Shown piece by piece: positions 34,609-47,393 of a DNA stretch of 64,000 nt (the stretch's first letter is position 1; each line of letters begins with the position of its first letter). The notes beneath the pieces are model-generated. The model was not told the origin of the DNA, ran no database searches, and saw only the letters and a list, made by a program, of their open reading frames with translations. This DNA comes from Taeniopygia guttata. Lineage: Eukaryota > Chordata > Aves > Passeriformes > Estrildidae. The stretch is taken from NCBI RefSeq assembly GCF_048771995.1, contig NC_133063.1, positions 20,275,063 through 20,339,062 on the forward strand, given 5' to 3'. The translations under genes were made by a program, and so were the position numbers.

Positions 34609-37600
34609 TAGCTGTTCCTGATAACATTTACCTCTGAGACAGCAATGGTGATGCCAAGGTTATATTTATATTGACAGACATGTCAAAGAATGACATTGGA
34701 CTCTAATAGATGCTATAGGAATATTGTTTATTCCAAACTGTTCAGATATACTGTTCTGGATGTTTCTCACAAAAAAAAAAAAAAAACAAAAAAAAAAACC
34801 CAAAAAAAAAAAAAACAAAAAAAAAATTGAACAGATAAGAAAGAAGTGCAGATATTTCAAGCAGATTGCAATGATAAATGCTTCTTAAAGCCCTCCCCTT
34901 ATCTGTTCACCTGGAACCAGGTCAGGATATGAGTAAGCAGTCAGGCCAACTGAAGAGTCATCTGACCACAAAACTGGAATAAAAAAGGATGGGATATAGT
35001 GCTATTTCATGCTTCCAGCTGGAAGGGAGCTCCATGCATCAGAAATGCAAAGGCTTAGGGAAAAGCTTGTTTTCTTTGGCTCTTAACTCTTTAGGGATCT
35101 TCCATGGGAAAGAAAAAGAAAGATAAAAGATTATGTGATGAGAAGTTTTGTTGGGTTTGCTTATTACCCTCCCTTGCCTGTTCTGTGCTCATTCATTACT
35201 CTTCCATGGTCACTGCATCCCATACCTCCAGGTAAAAGTTCCACTCTCTAGGTTTGGCACTCATTTTCCAAGTGAGTTTATTTAGCAGTATTCTCTTAAC
35301 CCTCATCTTCTAAACAAAATGCACATCATCACATGAAGTGGGCTTGCAAAATTATTTTCTCAAAATAATATATATGAAAGCCTTTCTGGAGAAATACTCA
35401 GGTCTGTCCATTTACATGAAGATTTTACAGCAGCTCGTCCTGAGATGTTCTTTGTGCTTCTGTTCAATACAACCTTAAATATTTAATCAGGTTTTAAAAC
35501 ACAGGAGTCTATCCATTTATTTGACGTTAGGGTGGGGGGTTTTCCCTTCCTGTTGATTTATAGTTTTCACCCTCAATTATACAGCAGCTATACTTTTTGA
35601 AAGATCCTGGATTTAAAAAAAAGCACTTATTTTCAAGCAGAAAAAAGGCCAAAATTTTAAACACAAAGTGTTTCGCCACATTATTTTAGATTCCTTGGTC
35701 ACCTTCAAGAGCGATTTAATGACAGCATGCGGCAAACAGCTGGTCTCCTAAATTACACCATTGACTTCCTGTCTGTTTATGTGGGTATCATTCTTGGACA
35801 CAACCCCCAAAATGAGTAATTTCTTACAATAAGAAAAAAGAGTGTGGCTTTGTGAGACAGAGGAACTTTAGGTCCCTCTAAGAAGAGAGCAGTTAATCTC
35901 AGCAATCTGTTCACAGGGTTGAGAAAGCTATCATTGGAAAGAAAAAGTATTTTTCTGGAGGTCTTTTTCTTTTTTTGTTCCTCCCTCCCCAAGTTGCAAA
36001 TAGATTTTTTTGTTTTTTTCCAGGGAATAAAGGCTTGTCTATGCAGTCATATCAGTGGTGGTTTGGGAAGGTTTAACATAGGCTGTATTGTGTGCTGGCT
36101 GTAGCGGTCCCCATGTGTGGTTTAGTGAAGTTCTCTAAATCTCAGTGGGCTTGCGATTTTCACCCAGCGGACAGGCTGCTTCTGTCACTGGCAGTGTGCC
36201 ATTGGCTTCACAGGTGGACTTTGAGTGCCTTACAGGTAATTGGGAGCAAATGCCTCTTTGGGAGTAAACATAAGCAAAATAGAATCCCTGACACAAAAGA
36301 TGAAGATGTGATCAGTAGGGAAGGGCCAGTTTCTCTACCATAATTCCCTGCTGTGTTGGTGTCCCCAGAGGCACATTAATGATGTCTACACATATGATAA
36401 AAGCTTCCCGAAGCACTGGATTTTCTATCTAGCCATTATTGCATTTGATGGTGTGGAATGTCCAGGTCATTCCTGAAATTGTTCTTTACACTGGCTCTCT
36501 GTGGATGATTTTGCTCAGTGTAGTGTGTAGTGGTCCTTCCTCCCTTCCCACATTTCCAGGAGCTCCATGCTCTCCAATCCAAAAGTGCCACCCTTGTCTA
36601 AAGCAGACCAACAGCCACGTGATGGGTTCTTAAGTGGATGGTTTTCGGTTCTGTAGGCACTGGAGAAGTTGTATCCATGTGCATTTCAGTCTGTTGGGCA
36701 CACTTGTCTCCTTCCCCTGCTCCTGCTCCTGCAGGGACAAGCAGTCACCATTCTGCTGTCATGCTCCCCATCTTACTTCCATGGGGTCCTGTTCCCTATG
36801 AACCTCTGAAATGTTCCCCCTGCCCCTTTCCTACATCTCAAAATGTAGGTGAACATCTGAAGTAAACTTAGAGGCTTCACATTTAGTTTTTTCTGCCCTT
36901 TTTTTTTGGCTGAAAGTCTCTGCAGCAGTAATAAATCTGAGATCACAAAAAGAGTTCATTGCTGAAAAGAATTAATCTTGATATGGTTTAAGCCTTAATG
37001 AACCCATTTTTGTGGGCCTCCTCATTGATATTTGGGGATTATTAAGGATATACCACCAATTCTTACTACAGTAAGGAAGGAAAAAGAAAAATAAACAAAA
37101 CCAACCATGTGATGACTCAGAAAATAAATGATAGATGTCTGTTCATTTTAGAAATGATATTAATATTCCTGCAATGATTGTAAATAGCTTGAAATAAACT
37201 ATGATATACAACCACCATTTACAAATAATTGTATCTCCTATTTTATTTAGATTTATACAGTATTAACTGTAAAAAGTCCAATAGTGGCAAAAACTATGGA
37301 AAAATATTTTTATTGGGAAACAATGTACTGGAAATTTATTCTGTTACTGAGCTGTATGAACATGTTGAACATTTGGCGTAAAACAAAGTAAATACTCAGG
37401 TTGTGAAAGCTTGTTTTTTCTCTCTGAAACTTCCTGAATATTGCCGTAACTGGATTTTCAGATTGGTTTCTGTGGTCTGTAGCTATGCACAGCAGAAGAA
37501 ATTGCAGGCATCTTTTAAGCTGAGAGAGTATTTTTAGATGTTTTGTGGGCTGTATATCTATTATTTTGTAACATAGAGTTAGCAAGGAATGTATGAAATA

Positions 37601-38560
37601 TATTTAGTGCCTTTTGAGACTATTTTAGGAGCATTGATTCTGACACATGGAATATAATTTACAGAGATGTAACTTACATCATTATAAAATTATATATTGA
37701 GTAAACACCACCCCCAAAAATAAATGAGCCAACCAAAAAACTTGTTAAAAAATCCTTTGATTTGTGCCCTGAGGTATCCAGCCTTGAAAAGAGTGGAAGA
37801 TTTCACTAAACGTCCTTTGCTTTCCTTTCAAAAAAATTTTTTGAGGATTAGAGAATCTGTGATTTTTCTGTAAATTATTGTATCAGTGATTTTGTCAATG
37901 CCAGTTTCATTACTAGCTGACTGTTCCTCTAGCCTTAAAATATCTTTCAGACATGTACCAATTTGCTTGGCTCACTCTGTCTCTTGGCTTCCAAAAAAGG
38001 AGGTAGGAGAAGGACCCTGTTGTTCTGAGGTTTTTTTACTTTTTTTTTGGTTATAGAAAAAGCTGAAATGTTTTGGTAATATGAGGTTCTACAATTCATT
38101 TTGGTCAAAAAAAAAAAAAAACTAAAGCAGAATTAAGAAATTTTTCTTAATATGAATAACTGTTGTATTAACCCCAGGTGTTGTTTTCCTAAATGTCATT
38201 GCAGTCAGTGGGTTGAGAGAAGGGAATCGCCAACTTTCCTTCTGTTTTATTGGTGAGTGGGTACATTGGTTATGTAAGGGTAGCTATATCTTTATACTGG
38301 AAGCATTAAAAAAAAAAAAAAAAAAGATAAACATTCTCCCTACTCACAAAGAATAGCTTGGTAAACTGAGAATTGAAAAACCTTCCCCAAATTATACCAG
38401 GAGGAGCATGAGCTGCATGAGGACAGAGAATGCAGCTGCATATCTCAAAACACTGTTAAAGAAGTTCCCATAGGATAAGCCACAAGAGGAACTTGAGACA
38501 GGGACAAATAGCAAAACAGAAAGGCTTGGATTCCAGGTCTAACAAAGGTAAAGATTTTGA
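34609..38560. other. unassigned intergenic
   Basis: AT-rich sequence with poly-A runs (for example 34771-34826). No gene or transposon identified. Confidence 0.35.
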
Positions 38561-38589
38561 ATTAGCACACTGGACAAAATTTCGCTGTA

Positions 38590-38970
38590 CAGACTGTGGG
38601 AACTTAAAATAAGACCTATCAGGACAAAAATTCCCATGGTAGCAAACTGTGAGAAAGGAAGCAACTGGTTACACAGATGCCAGACCAAGCTGTGGGAATG
38701 GGTTTTTCATCCCATCGGTACCCAGGACTTGGCTGTATAAAAGTGGTTCCTCCAGAAGAACTACTCCAGGACCCCCACCACCAAAGATTTAGGATGGTGA
38801 AGAAGGACCAGTGGAATGCTGTGGGAATCCACGAGTGGTGATGTCTTTCTACCTAATCACTCTCTCTCTCACTCTCCTTCTGTGCCCTTACGTTTCTCCT
38901 TTTTGTGTTTGTACCTGACATTTACTGTTATTAAAAAATCCCTATTATTGACTTCTGTACATGGTCTTGT
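38590..38970 (+). mobile_element. probable LTR, + orientation
   Basis: TATAAAAG lies at 38736-38743 and ATTAAA at 38930-38935, about 190 bp apart. Between them is a short C/T-rich tract (CTCTCTCTCACTCTCC), as in the R region of many LTRs. Boundaries and target-site duplication are not established. Confidence 0.45.
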
Positions 38971-41150
38971 TTGCAACTTAATGCAGGCAGACACATCTCT
39001 TATGATCATAACAAGCCTTACAAAATACCTAGGAGATATTTTCCACAATGATCTCTCCTGCAGGCTCAGTCCTGTTCTATTCAGTGGCACTCAGTATTAA
39101 ATTTGGGTACCTGATGGGCAACAGAAGCCAAGCTATGGACCCAACAGAATATGGGTATTTATGTGGCAGTAAATCAGCCATGTTTTTTTTTTTCTCAAAG
39201 ATAGAAAAAAATAAATATAATTTTCAGTTTATTACAATGATTTTGATTTTGAAAACTTTTCTGAAAAAAGTCACCAAGTTGATGTTTTTCTCCTTTGAAA
39301 TAAATATGAAGGTCAGTGAGCTTCCCAGGGAGGTGATCTGCTTTGCCCACCACCTTTTTGTGTGATTTTCACCAGGAGGCCATGGTGATACACCCAGAAG
39401 GATTTCCTTGCTTTCTGAAGTTTAGTCATCCTTTTTTGGCGAGAAGTGTAATGGGGAGGCTCACTGGTGTTGTAAAGCATCATTTCTTCCTATAGCAACC
39501 ATGACCTATTTAAACCTGTGCTTGCAGATTTAGTGCCTGACTGTACAGGTGCCTATTTGCAGAGACCATTGACCCTTTCACTGCGCTTAGGCAAACCCTG
39601 GCCAGATACTCATTTTGCAGTCACCACTCAGACAGTGAAGGTCTGGTTAAAAGGAACGTCTCTGAACTGAAAATTTCCCACCCGGATCTCAGCCAATTTC
39701 TAGTAGTTATTGCTTCTTGTTGGAAACAACTCTTAATAGATAAGTTTAAAATTTCTGCTTTCAAAAGGACCCATAACGTTTCACTTGCTAAAACAGAACA
39801 AAATAAAAAGCTCATAAAAACATAGCTATTCTGTCACACCTCACAAAAAGGTAGCTACTCTGTCAAACCTCACTGAGTTTCCAGAACGTTATTTCTTCTA
39901 ACTTGAGCAACGGACTCATCCCTTTTGATAACACTGAGAAGCTGAAAATATCTACTAAAAAGTTACTTCCTTATCCTAAAATGTTGCATCTCCCCTATTA
40001 ACATCCCAGCTAAAGGCAGGTCTGCCCTCAAGGCAAAGCTTGGTTAAACTTTTCCGACTCTTATGCTGCTGCCAAGCAATCCCAGCCCAGTTGTGTGTTC
40101 TGGGCTGAACTTACAGGGACCTCTATACAGCTAGGAACTGGGGATTGAACTCTGAATTCTGAGGCCAAAATTAATCTGAGAAACGTTTTGCAAGAATATA
40201 TTTAATTCTATGAGGACTCAGACACATAATAAGACCATATTAGAGAGGTCACATACAAATCACAGGAAGGTGTCTGGTCTTCTCCTTGTCCTCCTATGTA
40301 AAAAAAAAAAACCCAAAAAACAACAAAACCAGTGATGTCCTCTTCTTGCATATCACACGGCTATATTTCTCTGATTAGTATAATGAAGCTGCATAACATT
40401 TCTCACTGGCTTTTGCAAAGGGCCACTCTTCAATGAAAATTGGGTAATTGGATGAAGTCTTCCATAATCTGTGCAGATCATTACAAACAGTAGCTAAAGG
40501 CTTTGTTCTTTAAAAAAAAAAATATTTTTACTTAATTATAATAAATTCAAATTATTTATTTTCAAATAAAACTGATAGCATATAAACTGTGTGGCACATT
40601 TCTTTCTATTTTAGCACAGAATAGCAATAATACATACTTTGTTTTCCAGTGGCCTAGAAGTCAATGCTAAAGTATCAGTAGCAAGGGAATAAAAATGCAG
40701 AGCATTTACTGTAGATTCCTACTTACTATTACCCCAATTGCCACGCAGATTCAGCTAGTGCTGTGCAGAAGACATGACAGAAATACATGCCAGCATCAGA
40801 TGAACTTGCCTAAAAGTAGTTCATGCAATCGAGGAGGAGTGTAGGACACTGAGTAAAGAGTGCATAAAGCCCAGGATTAGGCAAAAACATTTGCTCAAGT
40901 CTGTCCCAGTCCAGCAGGACTGTTTTACTGCCTGATCTCATAGAGTAAAATCTACATTTAAATGCTTAAATCCTAGTTCTTGAATAATTCAATTTTTCAT
41001 ATTTTGTCTTCACACTCCTTGAGGATGCTCCAGAGTGAAGAAAAGGAAGAGTGAGGAGCCTGGCCTGCAGGATTTAAGCAGAAAAGATATGCAGCTGTTG
41101 GAAAGAGAGCATTAGCACAGACTAATTGACAACTTGCAGAGAGGACAAAG
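38971..41150. other. unassigned intergenic
   Basis: No gene is seen. A small imperfect tandem duplication (about 30 bp, TAGCTATTCTGTCACACCTC and TAGCTACTCTGTCAAACCTC) lies at about 39825-39875. Confidence 0.35.
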
Positions 41151-41154
41151 CTCT

Positions 41155-41405
41155 CTGGGGAGACTTTAGAGCTTCTTGGAGTGCCTAAAGGGGCTACAGG
41201 AGAACAATTCTTGTTCAGGTGGTGAGACACTGGCACAGATTGTCCAGAGAAACTGTGGTTGCCCCATCCCTAGAAGTTTTCAGGGTCAGTTTGGGTGGGG
41301 CTTTGAGCAACCTAATGAAGTAGATGTCCCTGTCCATGGAAGTAGGGTTGGAATTAGGTAACCTTTCAGGTTGATTTCCACACCAAACCATTTTATTGTT
41401 CTATA
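41155..41405 (+). mobile_element. CR1 LINE, 3' end (diverged)
   Basis: It matches the CR1 3' consensus in order: a TGGTTGCCCCATCCCTAGAA box, GGGGCTTTGAGCAACCTA, GATGTCCCTGTCCATGG, GGGTTGGAATTAG and ACCATTTTATTGTTCTAT. It is diverged and 5'-truncated. Confidence 0.8.
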
Positions 41406-42067
41406 TGCATCTCTCCTACAAACCCGGCCTTTACCACAGAACATTTTGAAATAGATTTCATTGTCTATGCTTGGAGTTTTCCAGTAATCTACCTCTAGTG
41501 GAATATCATACAGACAACAGTAACAGGGATACTTTTCTTCAAACTAGCTTGGTAAGTTTGAGTTTGCTTCCTTGGAAAACTTAATTCTGAACTGTGAGCT
41601 AATCTGGCATTATTTCTGTATGTGGCATCAGCTTTTCTTCTTTATAGCACAAATCTGGGCCTTGTTATGAAGCCAAGAACAGAGGAATTTGGGCCACACT
41701 TTTCTTTTCTTCCTACCTTCATGTCTTTTAGGACTTAACTGAGTAGCTAGAGGGGTGAGAGAATGTGGACTCATTAGTTAGCTGTAGGAAAATTGTCTCT
41801 ATCAACCCTCCCAGATTCATTCCAGGTTAAGAACAAGACTTTAAGGAGAAAATAAAAATAGGAATTCGGGAACATAGAGGACCTGTCCCTTTCTGGATGA
41901 CTTGACCAACGTATTTTCTTTTGGTGGAAACTAAAAATAGTGAAAATTGAATGGTGACCTTAAATGAAAATTCAGATTTTAGTAGATGATGTAGTGTTTG
42001 GTCCTCCTTCTATGTTTACTAGTCAAACTGAGGAGTTGTCCTCTTTCTGCTTCTGGTGTACTTTTGG
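41406..42067. other. unassigned intergenic
   Basis: No gene or known repeat seen. Confidence 0.3.
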
Positions 42068-42115
42068 TATACATTTCCATCAACATCGTGTTGCAGATGT
42101 TGATGGAAATGTATA
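42068..42115. repeat. perfect 20-bp inverted repeat with 8-nt loop
   Basis: The left arm TATACATTTCCATCAACATC (42068-42087) is exactly complementary to the right arm (42096-42115). The loop is GTGTTGCA. It is not inside a recognised transposon. Confidence 0.97.
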
Positions 42116-45100
42116 GACTTTGGTAGGCATTAAAATCCATCTTCAGAAGAAGCATTTCTGAACACAAAAGCTTTAACACAAAGGCAAATTTGTGACTGGG
42201 AAGAAGCAGGAGATAAGTTTTTTTCATGCACTGAGTATAACTGGTTTTTTAGCTGGTTAGTGTCATTGATCTCTAGTTAAATACATCACAGATAAAGTGA
42301 CAAGTATGCAACAATGCTGAAAAATAAAAATATAATTTATTATCACAAAGATCTATGTGAGAATTAGTTCCACAAATATTCACTTATCAGGATGCTAGAT
42401 ATAATCACTCTCATAAAAGACTTAGTTGGAACATGACAACATCTCATGTTGAGACAGAATGGGTACAGCTGTCTTGTCAGTGTTTTCTTGGGGCTACATA
42501 TGGTACAATTTTCCCATCTATTCCATGTGACACATTAGCTATGCTGAATTAAAATACTACTACAACCTTAAATGTATTGAAATGTTGAGAAGGGAGCACT
42601 GCTTCTGCTTTGATTATTATTTTGGTCACTAAGAGATAAGGATCAGTAGCTGAAATTAAACAGTATATTTGTGAGAAGAGAGAAATTTATTTTCTGGCAC
42701 ATAAATCTAACATTCAAATTCTTCATGAAGTTAGGGTTTCTGAGTAGCAGCAGCATCAATAGAGACCTCAGGATGAGGAGCTGCTCCCAGTGTGGTAAGC
42801 AGCTGGATTACATGGCTCCACCTCAAGCAATGTTCACTGCTAAGACATCTTCCATGTAAATTTCAGGGTTTCAAGTGTGACATCAAGTAAGGCGGCAGCA
42901 GCAGTGCTGTGCCCATGCCCATCCGGGCTTCCCAAGCTTGTGATGCCACAGGGTCAGACCTCTCAGTGCACAGTACACTCCACAGCTGCACAGGAGTTCA
43001 GACGCATCTTGGAGCAGATTTACCAGCCAACACAGTTGCTCCAGTCTGCCTATGTCCAGCACAGACCCTTGCAGTATCTGCTGCTGTGCTGGTGTCATTG
43101 TTTTCTGCACGACTCTTGTGGCTCTCATATCTCAAGCCAGAGAGTTAAATCTATCAACAAAGTGGACAAGCATTTCCCTTTCTCCAACAGATCCAATATT
43201 GAGAGTACTGGGCCTTGTCTTTCCTGCTGCACTTAATGGCACAATACTTGTAGTGTGTCCTTTGCAGCTTTGTCCTAGTTATTCAACATATCCCAATTAA
43301 GCCCAGATCAGGCAGGTTGATTCCAGGTCTGGACCAAATATTGCACCACCTGTTGAAATCACAGCCAGCTTCTTGGTTCCTGATCTGGAAATTATAGGAT
43401 GAGAGGCACTTTCCAAAAATGTCAGTATAAATCGGCAGATCATGTGTTGCATGTTGCTTATCATGATACAGCATGCATGCCTGGGAGCTCTACTTGTGTG
43501 GCTGTGGAAGCAAACATGGAGAAAAAACAGTGGAAAAAGACAAGGTTACTGCTTCCCTGACTGAAAGATAGAAAAAACCAGTTCCACCAGTGCTAAAACC
43601 ATCTGGATATATTGCGAAAATATAAGGAAAACAGTAAGGGCTTTTGTCTGTGGTTGCCACCAAAAAGATGTGCAATAAAAAGGCTTGCATTGTTCGAACA
43701 TGACTTCATTAGGAAGTACTTCGTCTAGTAAGGACTTTACACAAGACAGCAGCTACTAACAGCAGAGGCATCACCTGAGAGCCTACTACATGAAAATTAA
43801 AATAGGCCATGACACAGATCTACATCAATAAGGCAGAGAGAAGGCAGAAACACAAAGAAATCTGTAAATAGTTTGATGTTGTAGAACCATTTTTAGGCTC
43901 TACAAAATTTACCATTTTTAGGGATGTCACTGCTATCTCCTATTTAGAACAAAATGCTGTGAGAAAAAAGGGGAATAAGTGAAACACACAGACAGAAAAA
44001 GAAAAAAAGAACTTATCAGAATAAGTGCACAATTAAGAGCTCTGATACTGTGGATATGATAGACATGAAGGAAATTTCCAAAAGTGTAATTTTTTAAAAA
44101 TTAAAAGCTTGCTTTATGTGGGAAATACTAAAAGACCTGCTTCACATGTTAAAAACCAAAACCTAACAAACCAAAGTAACCAAACCAACAACAGCAATAA
44201 CAACACCCCCAAAAAAAAAAAACCAAAAAAGAAACCACCAAAACTTGAATGCATCACATCCTTTTCCAAGGTTTTGAACTACCAGTAAAGGAAGAAGAAC
44301 TTACAGGTACCGTGGAATTGTGTTGAGGAAGAATGAGCTCTATAATCTTAAAACCTTTTGTGAAACTCAATTGTATATGGACTGAATTAATGTTTAAAAA
44401 CACACTGTGGAATATTTTGGGGTTTTTCTAAACAATGGAAAATAAAAAAGAATACACTTTTTGTAATGAGGTTAATGATATGGCTTTACAAGGGTGGGGA
44501 TGCCTCCATTTGGAAGAGAGGTTAAAGATGTCCAGGAGAATAAAAATATTTTAGTGATATAGAAAGCACTGCTGAAAAATCATCTAATGAATCATGAGCA
44601 AAATTTCCTCTCACCAGTGTCAAGAACAGGAAGGGAACAGTTCTTACTACCCACTAGGGGCATTTTTGAAGAAATGGATGCCAGAAATTCTTCACTGCTT
44701 GTTGTATCATCAGAGTTATGATTTTTGATTTTGAGCTCACATTCATTAAATTGGTTTTCAAGATGGGGTTTGTCAATCTTGCTGCTGAGATAGGTACCAA
44801 AAAAAATCCCATTCCATTTCTGTGGTTAGAAATGGGAATCCTGAGCTTTGGCTGCTCTAGAGCTCTTTACTACCTCACACCCACCCTACTGTAGTCATGC
44901 ACTTGTGTGCTAGGCTGGTTTATCTGGATTATTGCCACCAACCCCTTCTTCAAGGCTGGTAAAGATGGTTAATGCAAATACAGTGATTTCAAGAGTTTCC
45001 CAAAGTAGGGCAGTCAACTTTTACAGGGCAGTCAGGATGTCTAAGACAGTTTTTGTGGCTGGCTCAGGGTGCATGAAATGTAGTGGTGCCCAGAACTGTC

Positions 45101-46595
45101 TTTGTCACTGTGTTGACTCTGGAAGCAGTGTACTTGTATCTGATTTAATTAAAATTAGAGGACCATCTGTGTAACCAATCCACCAATTCTGTGGCCATGG
45201 CAGAATAAATTTGGATTGGGATTATCCACTGATTTACCATGTTAGTAGAGTTCTAGAAGGATGGCCTTGGTCTGTGTTGTTCCCCTGCAACAGTGACCAG
45301 AGACCAAATCCACCATCTTCAAATCTGTCCTGTGTGGTGCCACACTGCATATTAGTCATAGCCAATGTCCCATCCTCTTCCCGTCTTGTCCCTGCTCTCA
45401 TCTTCCACTGGGCTACCAGCCTCCACATCCTCTGTTCCTCCTAAAATTTTTCTCTCCTTCTGGGATAACCATACTCTCCAGAATACACTTATTTCACTTG
45501 CACTGAAGGACAAGGATGGATGCACAAGTTGTTCCTGATATTCTTTTTCTTTTCCCTTTCTGGTCCCAAGTAAGCAAGGCAGATGATCCAGTGTTTTTCA
45601 TATTGTATGGATTTTGTCAGGAAGCTGGTAGAAAAGCCACAAAAGTTGATATTTTTGCAAGGAGAATAGTTTCTGGTTTTAGTCTTTCAGATATTTCTGC
45701 ACTGGCAGTCAGAAAACAAGACAACCAAAAAATCATAATTCTCTTCATTTATATCCACAAAGAATTTTATTGCCTGATATCAATAATCTTCAATATTTTT
45801 GCTTTTTTTTTTTACATATTTATAATTAACATTTACCAGTTAAACATAATTGAATGTGCAAAATTACGGGTTTCTATCTTGTTTTCTTTTCATTCATTAA
45901 AATGTTTTTAATTATAGGAACATAATATCATATATACTTTAATGGAGATCCTGGAAACAGCAACTATTATTTTAAGGATTTTTTGTAGTGAGAAATAACA
46001 GAATATATGGGAAAGCAGGTGTCTGTCCATCCCATCACTCTGAGAACAGCTGTGCTTTTTTTTTTTTTAAGTGTCTTTGTTTAAAGAAACCTATTTGAAA
46101 TGGAATAAAGAAGAGATCTCAAGGACATGGTGGTAATGCTAAAGCCCTGTCCTGTGGCCAGTATGTTTCATGGTGCATGGTCTTTGCTGGAGGCTCTGGA
46201 TGATAACTTAGAACGTATATGCTAAATATCTATCTACAACAGGCTTCCCATTTGTCCCTGTGCCAGTCACTAAGGGTTGTGTTAATAAATGTGAAAGAAT
46301 TCAAAATCACTTCAGTTATTTCAAAAACGGAAGTGATTTTTATCACTTGTCTCTCTCTGTGATTCTTTTCCATGTTTTCTCCTATCTTTTATCTTGTGCA
46401 TTTGAGGCTTGTCATGACAGGCATTATTCCTTACTAAGTTTGTAGAATATGAAGGAAAATGGGAAAGTGCCTGGGTGGAACTCATGACATATTGCTAAAC
46501 AAGAAACAATGAATGGGTTTTAGTAATTATGGCAGAGTGCACCCATAATACACTTCATGTATTATCTGAAGAACTGTATTTGTTGTTTGTTTGGG
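42116..46595. other. unassigned intergenic
   Basis: The stretch is AT-rich. A more GC-rich patch at about 42780-43500 carries overlapping ORFs on both strands, including a 119-codon + ORF at 42877-43236, but none resembles a known family. Another C/T-rich patch at about 45250-45450 could be LTR debris. Confidence 0.3.
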
Positions 46596-46599
46596 ATAC

Positions 46600-47300
46600 A
46601 GAAAGATGGGGTTGACTGAGGTGGTTAAAACATGGTTTATTGCAAAATCAGTCTTATGGAAGGGCAAGACCATAAGGTTGTTACATCCAAAGCTATCACA
46701 TTAGCAAACTATACATCAGTAGCCATTATAACTTTAGTTACAATGTATTTTATAAATTTCTTATCCAATCAGCTACTTCCACAAAGCTTGCTAGTGTCTT
46801 CATAAACCAATTGCTAATTGCTATGTTTTACACAATTTTGCCACAATGCCTCTGTTTTTATCCAATCATGTAACTCTACATCAACTTACTGCTGCATCTG
46901 TTTTTTACCAATTCGATAACTAGTTCTGTTGTTAGACTTTAATTTTTTTTACTATCTTGCTTAACATATCTATTTGCTTACATGAGGCATATTTCTACTT
47001 GCTTAAAACATATTTCTGCCTAAACTACAAATCTTTATTGTTATTTCGTGTCTATTTCATTATTTTATTCTAAAGATTCAAGCCTTCTCCAAGGTCTTAG
47101 ATCAAACACTGTATCCATCTCTATTTCTGAGCTTGTATGTTTGAGGCCTTGGGACCTCTCTGTGCTTGCATTTCCCACATTTGTTGAAAACATACATCTA
47201 ATTTTTAAGATTTTTTTTTTTGATATTTCATTTCCCAGTACTATTTAGCTTGAAATCTTTCTCTGACATTTCAATTTGCCCATTTATTGAGTTCAAGTCT
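46600..47300 (-). mobile_element. probable LTR, minus orientation
   Basis: Read on the minus strand: several CCAAT/ATTGG boxes (near 46768, 46807, 46862 and 46908), a TATA-like ATTTATAAAAT at about 46749-46759, and an AATAAA signal at 46637-46642, about 110 bp further on. This order fits U3-R-U5. The ends are not defined. Confidence 0.5.
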
Positions 47301-47393
47301 ACATTTCCAGCATGCTCTCTGTGTTTTATCAAGGCTGTATTTATTCTCTCACCTGTGTTCTTATTGTAATTGTGGATTAAGTCCTTGGGAAAG

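Noticed and set aside
42877..43236. 119-codon + strand ORF
   Set aside because: Overlapping ORFs exist in other frames and on the minus strand (42883-43128). The composition is Cys/Ser/Gln mixed with no motif, and no splice context supports an exon.
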